In this document: positions 17,369 through 26,256 of the stretch, piece by piece
Layout of the letters: each line of letters begins with the position of its first letter
Position numbering within the stretch: the first letter of the stretch is position 1
Assembly: GCA_029572935.1 (NCBI GenBank)
Contig: JAKQHM010000044.1
Coordinates: 1 to 59,609, forward strand
Length of the DNA: 59,609 nt
Direction: 5' to 3'
From: Bacteroidota bacterium
GTDB lineage: Bacteria > Bacteroidota > Bacteroidia > Chitinophagales > Saprospiraceae
Translations under genes and position numbers: made by a program
Notes under the pieces: generated by a model
Seen by the model: the letters and a program-made list of their open reading frames with translations, nothing else
Databases searched by the model: none
What the model was told of the DNA's origin: nothing

Positions 17369-18402
17369 TGACCAGCATGATTTCAGGAAATTATTCTTCC
17401 CGTAAAGATTGGATTGAACTCATTGGAAAGGATGCCGGGGGGTTGATCCATCATCCTGCTTTTGGAAACATTCAGGGAAATTCTTTTCCGCATGCAGAGG
17501 ATCTTCAGGGAATAAGCTGGCCGGAGATATCCGTTCTTCCTGATCCTGCACGTCTGTCTGGCATTGTGCTGGACAAAAGTCAGGGATTTTTTTCAGCATC
17601 GGATTTAAGGGCCAGGATACTATATGCATTGACCCACGGAGCCGAACATCTGCGCTTTCATTTAAATCCGGAAGGGAAACCGGAAGATCTATCCTTTTTG
17701 TTGGAAGGCGTGTACCTGGATATGGTTCGATTGTCTTTGGTCCTTTCTGCGGATTGGTTTGTCAGGACAGATAGCTTGTCGAAGGCTGCACTTCAGTCTG
17801 TGGCAGGTCCATTGAATCTGGAAATGGGGCTGGAAGACTTCTGGAACCATCGGGAGGATTTTAAAAATTTGGTTTCCACCAATTCCTCCATCACTTTGAC
17901 TCCGGTCTTGGAATTTTCCTTGAGTCATGCCGATTTATGGGCAGAAACTTTGAGTCGGGCCCTAATCAAATTCCAGTCCATTCAGGCAGAATTTCCAGAG
18001 GCCAGATTCGTTCTGAGACTTCTGCTTTCCGATGATTTTTTGACCGGTATCAGTGCGATCAGAGCGTTTCGCATGTGGTCGGCCCAAACCGGTCTTTATC
18101 CCTTCATTTTTGAAGCAGGTCCTGATTCAGCCCTATTGGGATCAGAACCATTCTCCAATCAGATTTACCAAACGACGGCTGCCCTGGCAGCTGTTTTGGG
18201 TGGTTCGGAAACGGTTTGGATGCTGCCTTCTGATTATAATTTGGAAAATCCCTCACCGGATTGGATGCGGACAGCCCTGCATACCATGCACATATTGAAA
18301 CAGGAATCACATTTGGATCTTGTACGCGATCCTCTTGAGGGATCATACTACGTAGAAGATCTGAGTTTAAAAATAATGGATCACCTGATGACTGCTGTTT
18401 AA
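17365..18402 (+). CDS. Short methylmalonyl-CoA mutase small-subunit-like protein (MutA-like)
   Basis: 345 residues resembling the TIM-barrel part of the non-catalytic mutase subunit. Telltale segments are AALAAVLGGSETVW (compare [13 protein letters not shown] in the large subunit encoded at 19907) and RDPLEGSYYVEDLS (compare [14 protein letters not shown]). No cobalamin-binding DxHxxG domain is present, and it is shorter than typical MutA proteins of about 450-620 residues. In heterodimeric mutases MutA stabilises the catalytic MutB subunit, and that is the likely role. ATG 17365 overlaps the carrier-protein stop, implying translational coupling. The reading frame is intact; the shortness looks like genuine reduction rather than a frameshift. 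Confidence 0.75.
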   Translation: MMTSMISGNYSSRKDWIELIGKDAGGLIHHPAFGNIQGNSFPHAEDLQGISWPEISVLPDPARLSGIVLDKSQGFFSASDLRARILYALTHGAEHLRFHLNPEGKPEDLSFLLEGVYLDMVRLSLVLSADWFVRTDSLSKAALQSVAGPLNLEMGLEDFWNHREDFKNLVSTNSSITLTPVLEFSLSHADLWAETLSRALIKFQSIQAEFPEARFVLRLLLSDDFLTGISAIRAFRMWSAQTGLYPFIFEAGPDSALLGSEPFSNQIYQTTAALAAVLGGSETVWMLPSDYNLENPSPDWMRTALHTMHILKQESHLDLVRDPLEGSYYVEDLSLKIMDHLMTAV

Positions 18403-18418
18403 CCATAAGAAATAGAAA

Positions 18419-19900
18419 TTGATAAAGAAAATACTGATTGCAAACAGAGGAGAAATTGCCCTGAGGGTGATGCGCACCGCGCGCGATCTCGGAATCAATA
18501 CGGTTGCGGTGTACAGCGACGTGGACAGAAATGCGCCCCATGTTTTGGAAGCAGACGAAGCGGTCCACATAGGAGCTGGGCCTTCCCGCGAGTCATACCT
18601 GAATATGGAAAAAGTACTGAGCGCTGCGCTTAGAACTCATGCCGATGCAATTCATCCGGGATATGGATTTCTCAGTGAAAATTCTGAATTTGTAAGAAAA
18701 GTGCAGGGGGCCGGATTAATTTTTATCGGCCCACCTCCCGAAGCCATGGATCAGATGGGATCCAAAATTGCTGCGAAGCAGACTGCGGCCAAACTGAAAG
18801 TTCCATTGGTGCCGGGAACCGATCAGGCGATCAGCTCTCTGGAAGAAGCAACAGAAATCGCCGCCAAAACCGGATATCCTTTGTTGATCAAGGCCAGTGC
18901 CGGAGGTGGCGGAAAAGGTATGCGTCTGGTCCAGAAATCTGATGAGCTGGCAGAACAGATGCGTCAGGCATCCAGCGAAGCGCTCTCTTCATTTGGTGAT
19001 GGGGCGGTCTTCATTGAAAAATATGTATCCAGGCCCAGGCACATCGAAGTACAGGTTTTTTGCGATACACATGGCCAGGGTGTTTATTTGTTTGAACGAG
19101 AATGTAGTATCCAAAGAAGACACCAGAAAATCATCGAAGAGGCACCTTCTTCCTGTCTGTCGCCACAAATCAGGGAGCAAATGGGTAAGGATGCAGTCCG
19201 GCTTGCTCTTGGCTGCGGATATGTGGGGGCAGGTACCGTGGAGTTCCTGGTGGATGAGAATCTGAATTATTATTTTCTGGAGATGAACACGCGCCTCCAG
19301 GTGGAACATCCCGTTACAGAAATGATTACGGGACTTGACCTGGTGGAATGGCAGATCCGGATCGCTGAGGGAAAACCATTGCCCCTGAGTCAGGGCCAGA
19401 TCCAACTTAAAGGTCACTCTATGGAAGTCCGGATATGCGCTGAAGATACCCGAAATCAGTTTTTTCCAAGTATAGGGACATTGGTCCGATATCGTTCCCC
19501 GGAGGCCGCTTGGATTCGGGTAGATGACAGTTATCGGGAGGGTATGACCATACCGGTGGAATACGATCCCATGATCGGAAAACTGATTGTTCATGGTTCA
19601 GACAGGCAGGACGCCATCCGCAAATTGATCAAGGCCATCAGAAGGTTTGAGATACAAGGGGTGGAAACTACCTTGCCGTTTTGCGACTATGTGCTGAACC
19701 ACGATGAATTTGTATCTGGTAATTTTGATACCGGTTTTGTCGGACGCTGGCATGACGATTATTTGAAAAGTCAATTGCCCCGTAATTTGGGCGAAGGGAT
19801 CGCCCGGATGGCTTTGAAGGCCTGGCTGGACTACACCGCTCAAGCAGCTCCGGTGCAGATAGAGGATACAACCTGGCACGATAGAAGAATAGAAAAATAA
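18419..19900 (+). CDS. Biotin carboxylase subunit of acyl-CoA (propionyl-CoA) carboxylase
   Basis: ATP-grasp enzyme that carboxylates biotin on the carrier protein using bicarbonate and ATP. In 493 residues it shows the N-terminal KKILIANRGEIA, the glycine-rich ATP loop KASAGGGGKG (158-167), FERECSIQRRHQK (225-237), and the catalytic E288, N290 and R292 in LEMNTRLQVEHPVTE, matching E. coli AccC numbering. The start codon is TTG, since no ATG fits the conserved N-terminus. It is placed between the MutA-like and MutB genes, with 16 bp and 6 bp gaps. That position favours propionyl-CoA carboxylation to methylmalonyl-CoA. The carboxyltransferase subunit is not encoded in this window. Confidence 0.93.
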   Translation: MIKKILIANRGEIALRVMRTARDLGINTVAVYSDVDRNAPHVLEADEAVHIGAGPSRESYLNMEKVLSAALRTHADAIHPGYGFLSENSEFVRKVQGAGLIFIGPPPEAMDQMGSKIAAKQTAAKLKVPLVPGTDQAISSLEEATEIAAKTGYPLLIKASAGGGGKGMRLVQKSDELAEQMRQASSEALSSFGDGAVFIEKYVSRPRHIEVQVFCDTHGQGVYLFERECSIQRRHQKIIEEAPSSCLSPQIREQMGKDAVRLALGCGYVGAGTVEFLVDENLNYYFLEMNTRLQVEHPVTEMITGLDLVEWQIRIAEGKPLPLSQGQIQLKGHSMEVRICAEDTRNQFFPSIGTLVRYRSPEAAWIRVDDSYREGMTIPVEYDPMIGKLIVHGSDRQDAIRKLIKAIRRFEIQGVETTLPFCDYVLNHDEFVSGNFDTGFVGRWHDDYLKSQLPRNLGEGIARMALKAWLDYTAQAAPVQIEDTTWHDRRIEK

Positions 19901-19906
19901 ACCACC

Positions 19907-22000
19907 ATGGAAGGAGCAACCAAATGGATCAGTCCCGAAGGTATGCCGGTTAAAGATCGGTATCAGGCTTCCAGTCTGGATCCTGAGTGGGCCGGTTGGA
20001 TCGCGGGCAAACCTCCTTTTCTTCGTGGTCCTTACCCAGCCATGTACGTGACACAGCCCTGGACCATTAGGCAATATGCAGGCTTTTCCAATGCACGGGA
20101 AAGCAATGAATTTTACCGCAGAAACTTGGCTCAAGGGCAAAAGGGTCTTTCCGTAGCTTTTGATCTTGCTACGCACCGAGGTTACGACTCTGACCATCCC
20201 CGTGTTGCAGGTGACGTAGGTAAGGCAGGAGTAGCGATTGATTCCGTCGAGGACATGAAACTTCTGTTCGACCAGATCCCCCTGGATCAGATGTCGGTGT
20301 CCATGACCATGAACGGAGCTGTTATACCCATCATGGCCTTTTATATTGTGGCTGCAGAAGAGCAGGGCGTACCTCCCCATTTACTTTCCGGGACCATTCA
20401 AAATGATATTCTCAAAGAATTCATGGTGCGCAACACGTATATCTATCCTCCGGAACCTTCCATGCATTTGGTATCCGATATATTTGCCTATTGCGCCCGG
20501 AATATGCCCCGTTTCAATTGCATCAGCGTCAGTGGGTATCACATGCACGAGGCAGGCGCTCCAGCCGATCTGGAACTTGCGTATACGCTGGCCGATGGCC
20601 TGGAATACATTCGGGCGGGACTGAAGGCTGGGTTGAAAATTGATGACTTTGCTCCCAGAATTTCATTTTTTTGGGGAATTGGCATGAATATATTCATGGA
20701 GATTGCCAAGATGAGGGCAGCCAGGGTGGTTTGGAGTGAGTTGGTCTCAGGCTTTCATCCGGAAAATCCCAAATCTCTTGCCTTGCGTACCCACTGCCAG
20801 ACTTCAGGTTGGAGTTTGACGGAGCAGGATCCCGTGAACAATGTCACCCGCACTACATTGGAGGCCATGGCAGCCGTATTGGGTGGGACACAATCGCTGC
20901 ATACCAATTCCATGGATGAAGCCATCGCACTTCCTACCGATTTTTCAGCAAAGGTTGCACGGGATACCCAAAAATACATACAGCAAAAAACCGGTGTAAC
21001 AAGAGCGGTGGATCCTTTTGGGGGCAGCTGGTATTTGGAAGAGCTGACAAAAGAATTGATCCGTAAAGCCAAAATTCATATCGATGAAGTAGAATCTGTA
21101 GGTGGGATCGCAAAGGCAATTGAGCGAGGACTGCCTAAACTCAGAATTGAGGAAGCAGCAGCCCTCAAACAGGCGCGTATAGATTCTGCCGAGGATCAGA
21201 TCATCGGCGTCAATGTTTTTCGCGAAGAGGCTTCCTATGGATTCGATATTCTTGAAGTGGACAATCAGGCAGTCCGGAATGATCAGATCCAGAGACTTCG
21301 CGATTTGCGGTCTAAAAGGAATGAATCAAGGGTGCAGGATTGTTTGCAGGCTTTGACAGCTGCAGCAGGTCACAGGAAAGAAAATATTTTAAGCCTGGCG
21401 GTTGAAGCAGCTCGGGCTAGGGCAACACTGGGAGAGATCAGCCTCGCGCTTGAAAAAGTATTTGGCCGTTTTCAGGCAAATAATATGGTGGTATCAGGGG
21501 TTTATTCAGGAGCATTTAAAAATCAGAATGAGGTCAGTGAAGTCCGCAAACTTTCAGATCGGTTTGCTGAAGCGGATGGCCGGAGACCCCGGATTTTAAT
21601 CGCTAAACTGGGGCAGGATGGGCACGATCGCGGGGCTCGTATCATCGCATCCGGTTTCGCAGATTTTGGCTTTGATGTGGACATTGCGCCTCTCTTTTTG
21701 ACTCCGGAAGAGGCCGCCATGCAGGCTTTTGATGCAGATGTACACGTATTGGGCATTTCTTCTTTGGCTGCTGGCCACAAAACACTGGTACCGGAAGCTC
21801 TGGCGGCTCTTAAAAAATTGGGTCGGGAAGATATACTGGTGGTAGTAGGTGGAGTAATCCCGCAAAAGGACTATGACTTTCTTTTTGAAGCAGGAGCATC
21901 TGCCATCTTTGGTCCCGGAACCCCCTTGCCTCAGGCTGCCAGAGATGTATTAGAGAAGATGTTTCATAGATTCCATCCCGAGCTGGATCTGAATCCATGA
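19907..22000 (+). CDS. mutB: Methylmalonyl-CoA mutase, catalytic large subunit
   Basis: Adenosylcobalamin-dependent isomerase interconverting methylmalonyl-CoA and succinyl-CoA. The 697 residues comprise an N-terminal substrate-binding TIM barrel ([18 protein letters not shown] near residue 43, [18 protein letters not shown] near 84) and a C-terminal B12-binding domain. In the latter, the cobalamin-ligating His is H573 in DGHDRG. The ATG at 19907 follows the biotin carboxylase stop by 6 bp. It is the last gene of the operon and converges on xseB-xseA-sucC; SucC consumes its product. I saw no dedicated MeaB chaperone or methylmalonyl-CoA epimerase nearby. Confidence 0.95.
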   Translation: MEGATKWISPEGMPVKDRYQASSLDPEWAGWIAGKPPFLRGPYPAMYVTQPWTIRQYAGFSNARESNEFYRRNLAQGQKGLSVAFDLATHRGYDSDHPRVAGDVGKAGVAIDSVEDMKLLFDQIPLDQMSVSMTMNGAVIPIMAFYIVAAEEQGVPPHLLSGTIQNDILKEFMVRNTYIYPPEPSMHLVSDIFAYCARNMPRFNCISVSGYHMHEAGAPADLELAYTLADGLEYIRAGLKAGLKIDDFAPRISFFWGIGMNIFMEIAKMRAARVVWSELVSGFHPENPKSLALRTHCQTSGWSLTEQDPVNNVTRTTLEAMAAVLGGTQSLHTNSMDEAIALPTDFSAKVARDTQKYIQQKTGVTRAVDPFGGSWYLEELTKELIRKAKIHIDEVESVGGIAKAIERGLPKLRIEEAAALKQARIDSAEDQIIGVNVFREEASYGFDILEVDNQAVRNDQIQRLRDLRSKRNESRVQDCLQALTAAAGHRKENILSLAVEAARARATLGEISLALEKVFGRFQANNMVVSGVYSGAFKNQNEVSEVRKLSDRFAEADGRRPRILIAKLGQDGHDRGARIIASGFADFGFDVDIAPLFLTPEEAAMQAFDADVHVLGISSLAAGHKTLVPEALAALKKLGREDILVVVGGVIPQKDYDFLFEAGASAIFGPGTPLPQAARDVLEKMFHRFHPELDLNP

Positions 22001-22067
22001 CCGGAGCTGTATTTTTTTTGCCTACTTCGTTTTAGATAAAATAAGCCTGCATCATACCTCTTAGTCC

Positions 22068-22250
22068 TTATTCTTTTTCGATCTCATCTTGTATTTCCCT
22101 CAGGGTTTTTCGGCAGGAGTCTACCAGGAGTCGTGCTCTTTGCAGTTTTTCCTGAAGGCGGTCCACAGGAAAATCAGGTTTTCGGATTTCTTCCAGAATG
22201 TGATGGATTTCTTCTAACGCTTCTGAGTACTTGGGGCTGTTTTTTTTCAT
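22068..22250 (-). CDS. xseB: Exodeoxyribonuclease VII small subunit
   Basis: Small helical subunit that joins several copies to XseA to form the single-strand exonuclease used in recombination and mismatch repair. The 60 residues match the family size, with the typical Y-x-E-A-L-E-E-I start (YSEALEEIHHILEEI) and a heptad-rich second helix (LQEKLQRARLLVDSCRKTL). It begins 14 bp after xseA on the same strand. That adjacency makes the call firm despite the short length. Confidence 0.88.
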   Translation of the reverse strand: MKKNSPKYSEALEEIHHILEEIRKPDFPVDRLQEKLQRARLLVDSCRKTLREIQDEIEKE

Positions 22251-22264
22251 CGATGGAAAATCAT

Positions 22265-23518
22265 TTATTTTGTGGATACCCTGTCTGAATCTGAAGGTAC
22301 CATTTTGCTTTTAATCACGCCATCTGAAAGCACCGTGCTGATTTCAGCCATGGGGTGCAGATCTTCCATTTGTCGGATCAATCGATTGTTTTGAATGGTT
22401 ATGCTGAATCCTCTTTTAAGAATCACCTCTGGGTCAGACTGATCAATTTTAGATTCCAGTTGGATAATTTCCTCCTGAGCGGTATGAACGAGAGAGGTGG
22501 AGGAAGTGCGCAAATTCTGTTGGGTTCTTTGCAGATCGTGCTGATGTTGGGCCAGACTTTGCAGGGCGGTCATACGGATTTTTTGATAGCTGCTTTGAAG
22601 CATCAGGGTTTCCTGCTGACTGATTCTACCTGCTTCCTGATTTATTTTTAAATGAATGTCTTGAAGTCTGCTTTCAAATTCCAGCATCCGGTAAATCAGG
22701 AATTCAGCGACTGCAGTTGGAGTTTTAAAGGAAAGGAAAGCGCTGAGATCTGCAATCGATTCATCGGTTTGATGTCCGATTCCGGACAGAACCGGTAAGG
22801 GGCACAAGCTGATGGCTTTTGCGATACCATAATGGTCAAAATCATGCAGATCGGCTTTTGCTCCTCCGCCCCGGATCAATACTATGCAGTCGAAGGAAAA
22901 GCGGTCCATGAGGATATTTTCCATAGCCAGGGTCACTTCAGGACCTGTCATTTCCCCTTGCATACTGGCGGGAAACAGGACCGTTTTAAACTGGTAGCCG
23001 GGCTCATTGGTATATAACTGATCCATGAAATCAGAATAACCGGCAGCAGTCTTGCTGCTGATAATGGCAATGTTTTGAAAAACCAGCGGCGCGGCAGCTT
23101 GTCGGTTTCTCTGCCAGAGTGATTCCTGCATCAGGCGTTGGATGATTGCCTGTTTCTTTTGAAGCAGTTTCCCTTCGGAATATGCCTCATCAATTTCCTG
23201 AACGATCAGTTTCAATCCGTATCTGGGATGAAAGTCCACGTTGACCTTGAGGCGTACTTCGTGTCCTTCCCTGAGGATATCTATGGGATCTTGGCTGAGC
23301 TTCGGCGTTATAAGAGCCAGTTGGGTTTTCCAGAGAACGGCAGACGCCTGTGCCAGTATATCTTCGTCCGACCCTTTCTCCGCAAGCTCCAGATAGATAT
23401 GCCCTCTTACCTTTCGGGCTTGAAGGATTTCTGCGGTGACGTATAAAGAGTCATCAAAATTCAGGGCGATGACCCTGCTTATGTATTGGTGTAACCGGTA
23501 AAGACTGAGTGTTTCCAA
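22265..23518 (-). CDS. xseA: Exodeoxyribonuclease VII large subunit
   Basis: Catalytic subunit of the bidirectional single-strand DNA exonuclease. The 417 residues include an N-terminal OB-fold (LSLYRLHQYISRVI ... ARKVRGHIYLELAEK) and the conserved catalytic region with IAIISSKTAAGYSDF and VLIRGGGAKADLHDFDHY, followed by LSGIGHQTDESIAD. The C-terminal part is coiled coil that binds XseB. It starts 7 bp after the sucC stop and is followed by xseB, so a sucC-xseA-xseB transcription unit is likely, although the functions are unrelated. Confidence 0.95.
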   Translation of the reverse strand: METLSLYRLHQYISRVIALNFDDSLYVTAEILQARKVRGHIYLELAEKGSDEDILAQASAVLWKTQLALITPKLSQDPIDILREGHEVRLKVNVDFHPRYGLKLIVQEIDEAYSEGKLLQKKQAIIQRLMQESLWQRNRQAAAPLVFQNIAIISSKTAAGYSDFMDQLYTNEPGYQFKTVLFPASMQGEMTGPEVTLAMENILMDRFSFDCIVLIRGGGAKADLHDFDHYGIAKAISLCPLPVLSGIGHQTDESIADLSAFLSFKTPTAVAEFLIYRMLEFESRLQDIHLKINQEAGRISQQETLMLQSSYQKIRMTALQSLAQHQHDLQRTQQNLRTSSTSLVHTAQEEIIQLESKIDQSDPEVILKRGFSITIQNNRLIRQMEDLHPMAEISTVLSDGVIKSKMVPSDSDRVSTK

Positions 23519-23525
23519 AAAAAAC

Positions 23526-24728
23526 TCAGGCTAAAACCTGGGAAACCAGGTCTGCGGCCTCCTGCAAGGCAATGGCAGAATGAACCTTGAGGCCGGAAGA
23601 ATCAATGATGTTTTTGGCTAGTTCAGCATTGGTGCCCTGAAGTCTTACAATGATGGGCACCTGGATGTCGCCCATATTTCTGTAGGCATCCACAATACCC
23701 TGTGCGACGCGGTCGCATCGTACGATTCCTCCGAATATATTGACCAGAATGGCTTTTACAGCCGGATCTTTCAGAATGATGCGGAATGCCTGCTCTACGC
23801 GGGCAGCATCCGCCGTACCACCTACATCGAGAAAGTTGGCCGGATTGCCTCCTGCCATCTTGATGATATCCATAGTCGCCATGGCGAGTCCGGCTCCATT
23901 TACCATACAACCTACGTTGCCATCCAGTTTGACATAGTTCAGATTGTTGATGCGGGCCTCAACTTCTGTGGGATCCTCTTCGGTATCATCTCTCATGTTC
24001 TCGTAATCGGGATGACGATATAAAGCATTGTCATCCAGGGCAAACTTGCAATCCACAGCCAGGATCTTGTCATCACCTGTTCTCAGGCAGGGATTGATCT
24101 CGATCAGTGTGGCGTCGGACTCTACAAAAGCTCTGTATAGATTTTTTACAAAGGCGCACATTTCTTTATAGGCCTTGCCTTCCAGTCCCAGATTAAAAGC
24201 GATCTTCCTCAGTTGGAAGTCCTGGATACCGAGAGCCGCGTCGATAAATTCCTTGTGGACCAAATCAGGAGTTTCCTCTGCAACTTTTTCTATGTCCATG
24301 CCCCCCTGACTGGAATAGATGATCACATTCTTCTGGGAACCTCTGTCGGTCAAAACAGAGAAATAATATTCCTTACAGGCATTGAAATCAGGAGCATAGC
24401 TGTCTTCTGCGATCAAAACCTTGCGTACGAGTTTTCCGGAACCATCCATACCACCCGGAGTCTGAGGTGTCTTAAGCATCATGCCCAGGATATTCGAGGC
24501 GTATAATTTCACCTCATCCAGGTTTTTAGCGAGTTTCACCCCACCGCCTTTACCGCGTCCACCCGCATGGATCTGGGCCTTTACGACCGCAAATTGGGTT
24601 CCGGTTTTTCGCTGTAAGGTGACAAATGCTGACTCAGCATCTGATGCATTTTCGATCAATATTCCTTCCTGGACAGGCAGGCCAAATGATTTTAATATGG
24701 ATTTTCCCTGGTATTCGTGTAAGTTCAT
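23526..24728 (-). CDS. sucC: Succinyl-CoA synthetase beta subunit
   Basis: Nucleotide-binding subunit of the TCA-cycle enzyme that forms succinate and ATP or GTP from succinyl-CoA. The 400 residues begin with the ATP-grasp signature MNLHEYQGKSILKSFGLP and include QIHAGGRGKGGGVK (52-65), INPCLRTGDDKILAVD and the C-terminal FGGIVRCDRVAQGIV loop. The alpha subunit (SucD) is not encoded here. The gene sits opposite the methylmalonyl-CoA mutase operon whose product it uses, which may be a meaningful propionate-pathway neighbourhood or coincidence. Confidence 0.95.
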   Translation of the reverse strand: MNLHEYQGKSILKSFGLPVQEGILIENASDAESAFVTLQRKTGTQFAVVKAQIHAGGRGKGGGVKLAKNLDEVKLYASNILGMMLKTPQTPGGMDGSGKLVRKVLIAEDSYAPDFNACKEYYFSVLTDRGSQKNVIIYSSQGGMDIEKVAEETPDLVHKEFIDAALGIQDFQLRKIAFNLGLEGKAYKEMCAFVKNLYRAFVESDATLIEINPCLRTGDDKILAVDCKFALDDNALYRHPDYENMRDDTEEDPTEVEARINNLNYVKLDGNVGCMVNGAGLAMATMDIIKMAGGNPANFLDVGGTADAARVEQAFRIILKDPAVKAILVNIFGGIVRCDRVAQGIVDAYRNMGDIQVPIIVRLQGTNAELAKNIIDSSGLKVHSAIALQEAADLVSQVLA

Positions 24729-24757
24729 TTTCTATGGTTTCTGTTTTGATATTTCAT

Positions 24758-26236
24758 TTAATAAACAACTATCTTGGCGGTAGTCAAGGCATTTTCTTTC
24801 TGAGACCTGAGCAAATAGATTCCCGGAAGGGATTGGTGCAAACGCATTTGCACCTTGTCCTGATCCAAAATGGTAATATCATGTTCTATAACTTTTCCCA
24901 TTTGATCAGTGACCATTAGGATATGGGTCGAAATGTCTTTTTGAATGATGACCATTTCTGCACCTTTTCCCGCTACAGGATTGGGCAGGATCTGAATGGG
25001 ACCTTCTTCAGAAATTTCATGATCCACTGAAGAAAGGACTTCGGTGGAAAAGCTAAGCGTACCAGTTGTAGGATTGCAAAACTCGAATCGGTTTACTGCT
25101 TTTACCCTCCAGTAATATGTGCGACCCGGCAATAAATTATCCACTGTAATTTCATTGGTGTTCAAAACAGAGAATCTGACAGGAAGTGTGAAAGAGGCAT
25201 TTCGGGATAACTGGAACAAATATCCCTCGGCTCCATCCGCGGCGGGCCAGTTGAATTGAATGCTGGTGCCGGGAACGCTGGATGAATCTGGTGGAAACAT
25301 CGCAGTCCGGTCAATGGTGCCCAGGCTTACGGGTATGATCCCTGTTCTTTTTAAATCATTGCGTCTGGTATTCAGGAAGTTTCTCATGCCTTCCGATTGA
25401 TCGGCGGAGAAGCGGGTCATACAGCGGTCATTGGAGTAGGACATGAACAAACTTCCATCCGCATAAAATTCGTCTCCATTAACATCCTTCATAGGCGAAT
25501 TACTTTTCCTGTCTTCTGTGCAGTTCCAGCGATTGCTGATATAGTCAGGATAGGTTTCACAGAAGCCATCCGCCTGATTGGTGCAATCATCCCTTTTTAC
25601 ATTCTCTATTGGACGCCATACCCGAGCCTGAAATTCGATTGTGGGTTTACTGTAATTGTACGCGGTACCTTCCCATCCGAAAAAAGTATGAGGGAGAGAA
25701 AAATAATGTCCCAGTTCATGGGCCCAGGTATGTGTGGTTTTGCCCAGGCAGGATTTACTAAGTGCAACTGCATCTCCATCCCAGGCAAAATATCCGCAGT
25801 TGCCCGCAGGATTTGTCACGATATAACAGTTGACTACTCCTGGTTTATTATTGGTTTTCATCATTTCGATCCCATCGTCGAAGTTTTCATGATTATCCCA
25901 CTTGGTACTGCGTATATAGTTGATCTCATTTTCCATGTAAAACTGGAATCCGGTTTCGGCAAAATCGTTATTCAAAGTACACATGGACTCCTCCAGAGAG
26001 AACATATTGTACAATCCGTTGCCCTGATCAGTAAGCAACATATGGATCTGAATCGGAACATAGATGATACCCCCGTTCTCAGCCTTGGGCATCTGGCCCA
26101 GGGCTAAGCGCTCTTTCAGGATTTGGTTTTGAGAATGATGGCTTGTGCCGCAAAATTCCTGCTGTGCCTGCACATTAGAAATGTATAAACAGGCCATAAG
26201 CATCACAGCCAGGTGAATACCAGGTAATAATTTCAT
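24758..26236 (-). CDS. Secreted M43-like zinc metalloprotease with FnIII and T9SS sorting domain (1)
   Basis: Secreted metallopeptidase, 492 residues, signal peptide at 1-24. The zinc site is HELGHYFSLPH (173-183), a metzincin/pappalysin-type HExxHxxxxxH in which the usual Gly is replaced by Ser. Conserved Cys residues surround it, as in M43. A fibronectin type III-like domain (near residues 310-400, GYLFQL ... GRTYYWRVKAVN) follows, and the C-terminus is a T9SS type A domain (ILPNPVAGKG ... PGIYLLRS). It lies 20 bp downstream of a clear paralogue with the same architecture and probably shares its promoter. Substrates are unknown. Confidence 0.87.
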   Translation of the reverse strand: MKLLPGIHLAVMLMACLYISNVQAQQEFCGTSHHSQNQILKERLALGQMPKAENGGIIYVPIQIHMLLTDQGNGLYNMFSLEESMCTLNNDFAETGFQFYMENEINYIRSTKWDNHENFDDGIEMMKTNNKPGVVNCYIVTNPAGNCGYFAWDGDAVALSKSCLGKTTHTWAHELGHYFSLPHTFFGWEGTAYNYSKPTIEFQARVWRPIENVKRDDCTNQADGFCETYPDYISNRWNCTEDRKSNSPMKDVNGDEFYADGSLFMSYSNDRCMTRFSADQSEGMRNFLNTRRNDLKRTGIIPVSLGTIDRTAMFPPDSSSVPGTSIQFNWPAADGAEGYLFQLSRNASFTLPVRFSVLNTNEITVDNLLPGRTYYWRVKAVNRFEFCNPTTGTLSFSTEVLSSVDHEISEEGPIQILPNPVAGKGAEMVIIQKDISTHILMVTDQMGKVIEHDITILDQDKVQMRLHQSLPGIYLLRSQKENALTTAKIVVY

Positions 26237-26256
26237 CTAATTTCTTGATTTTAGGT

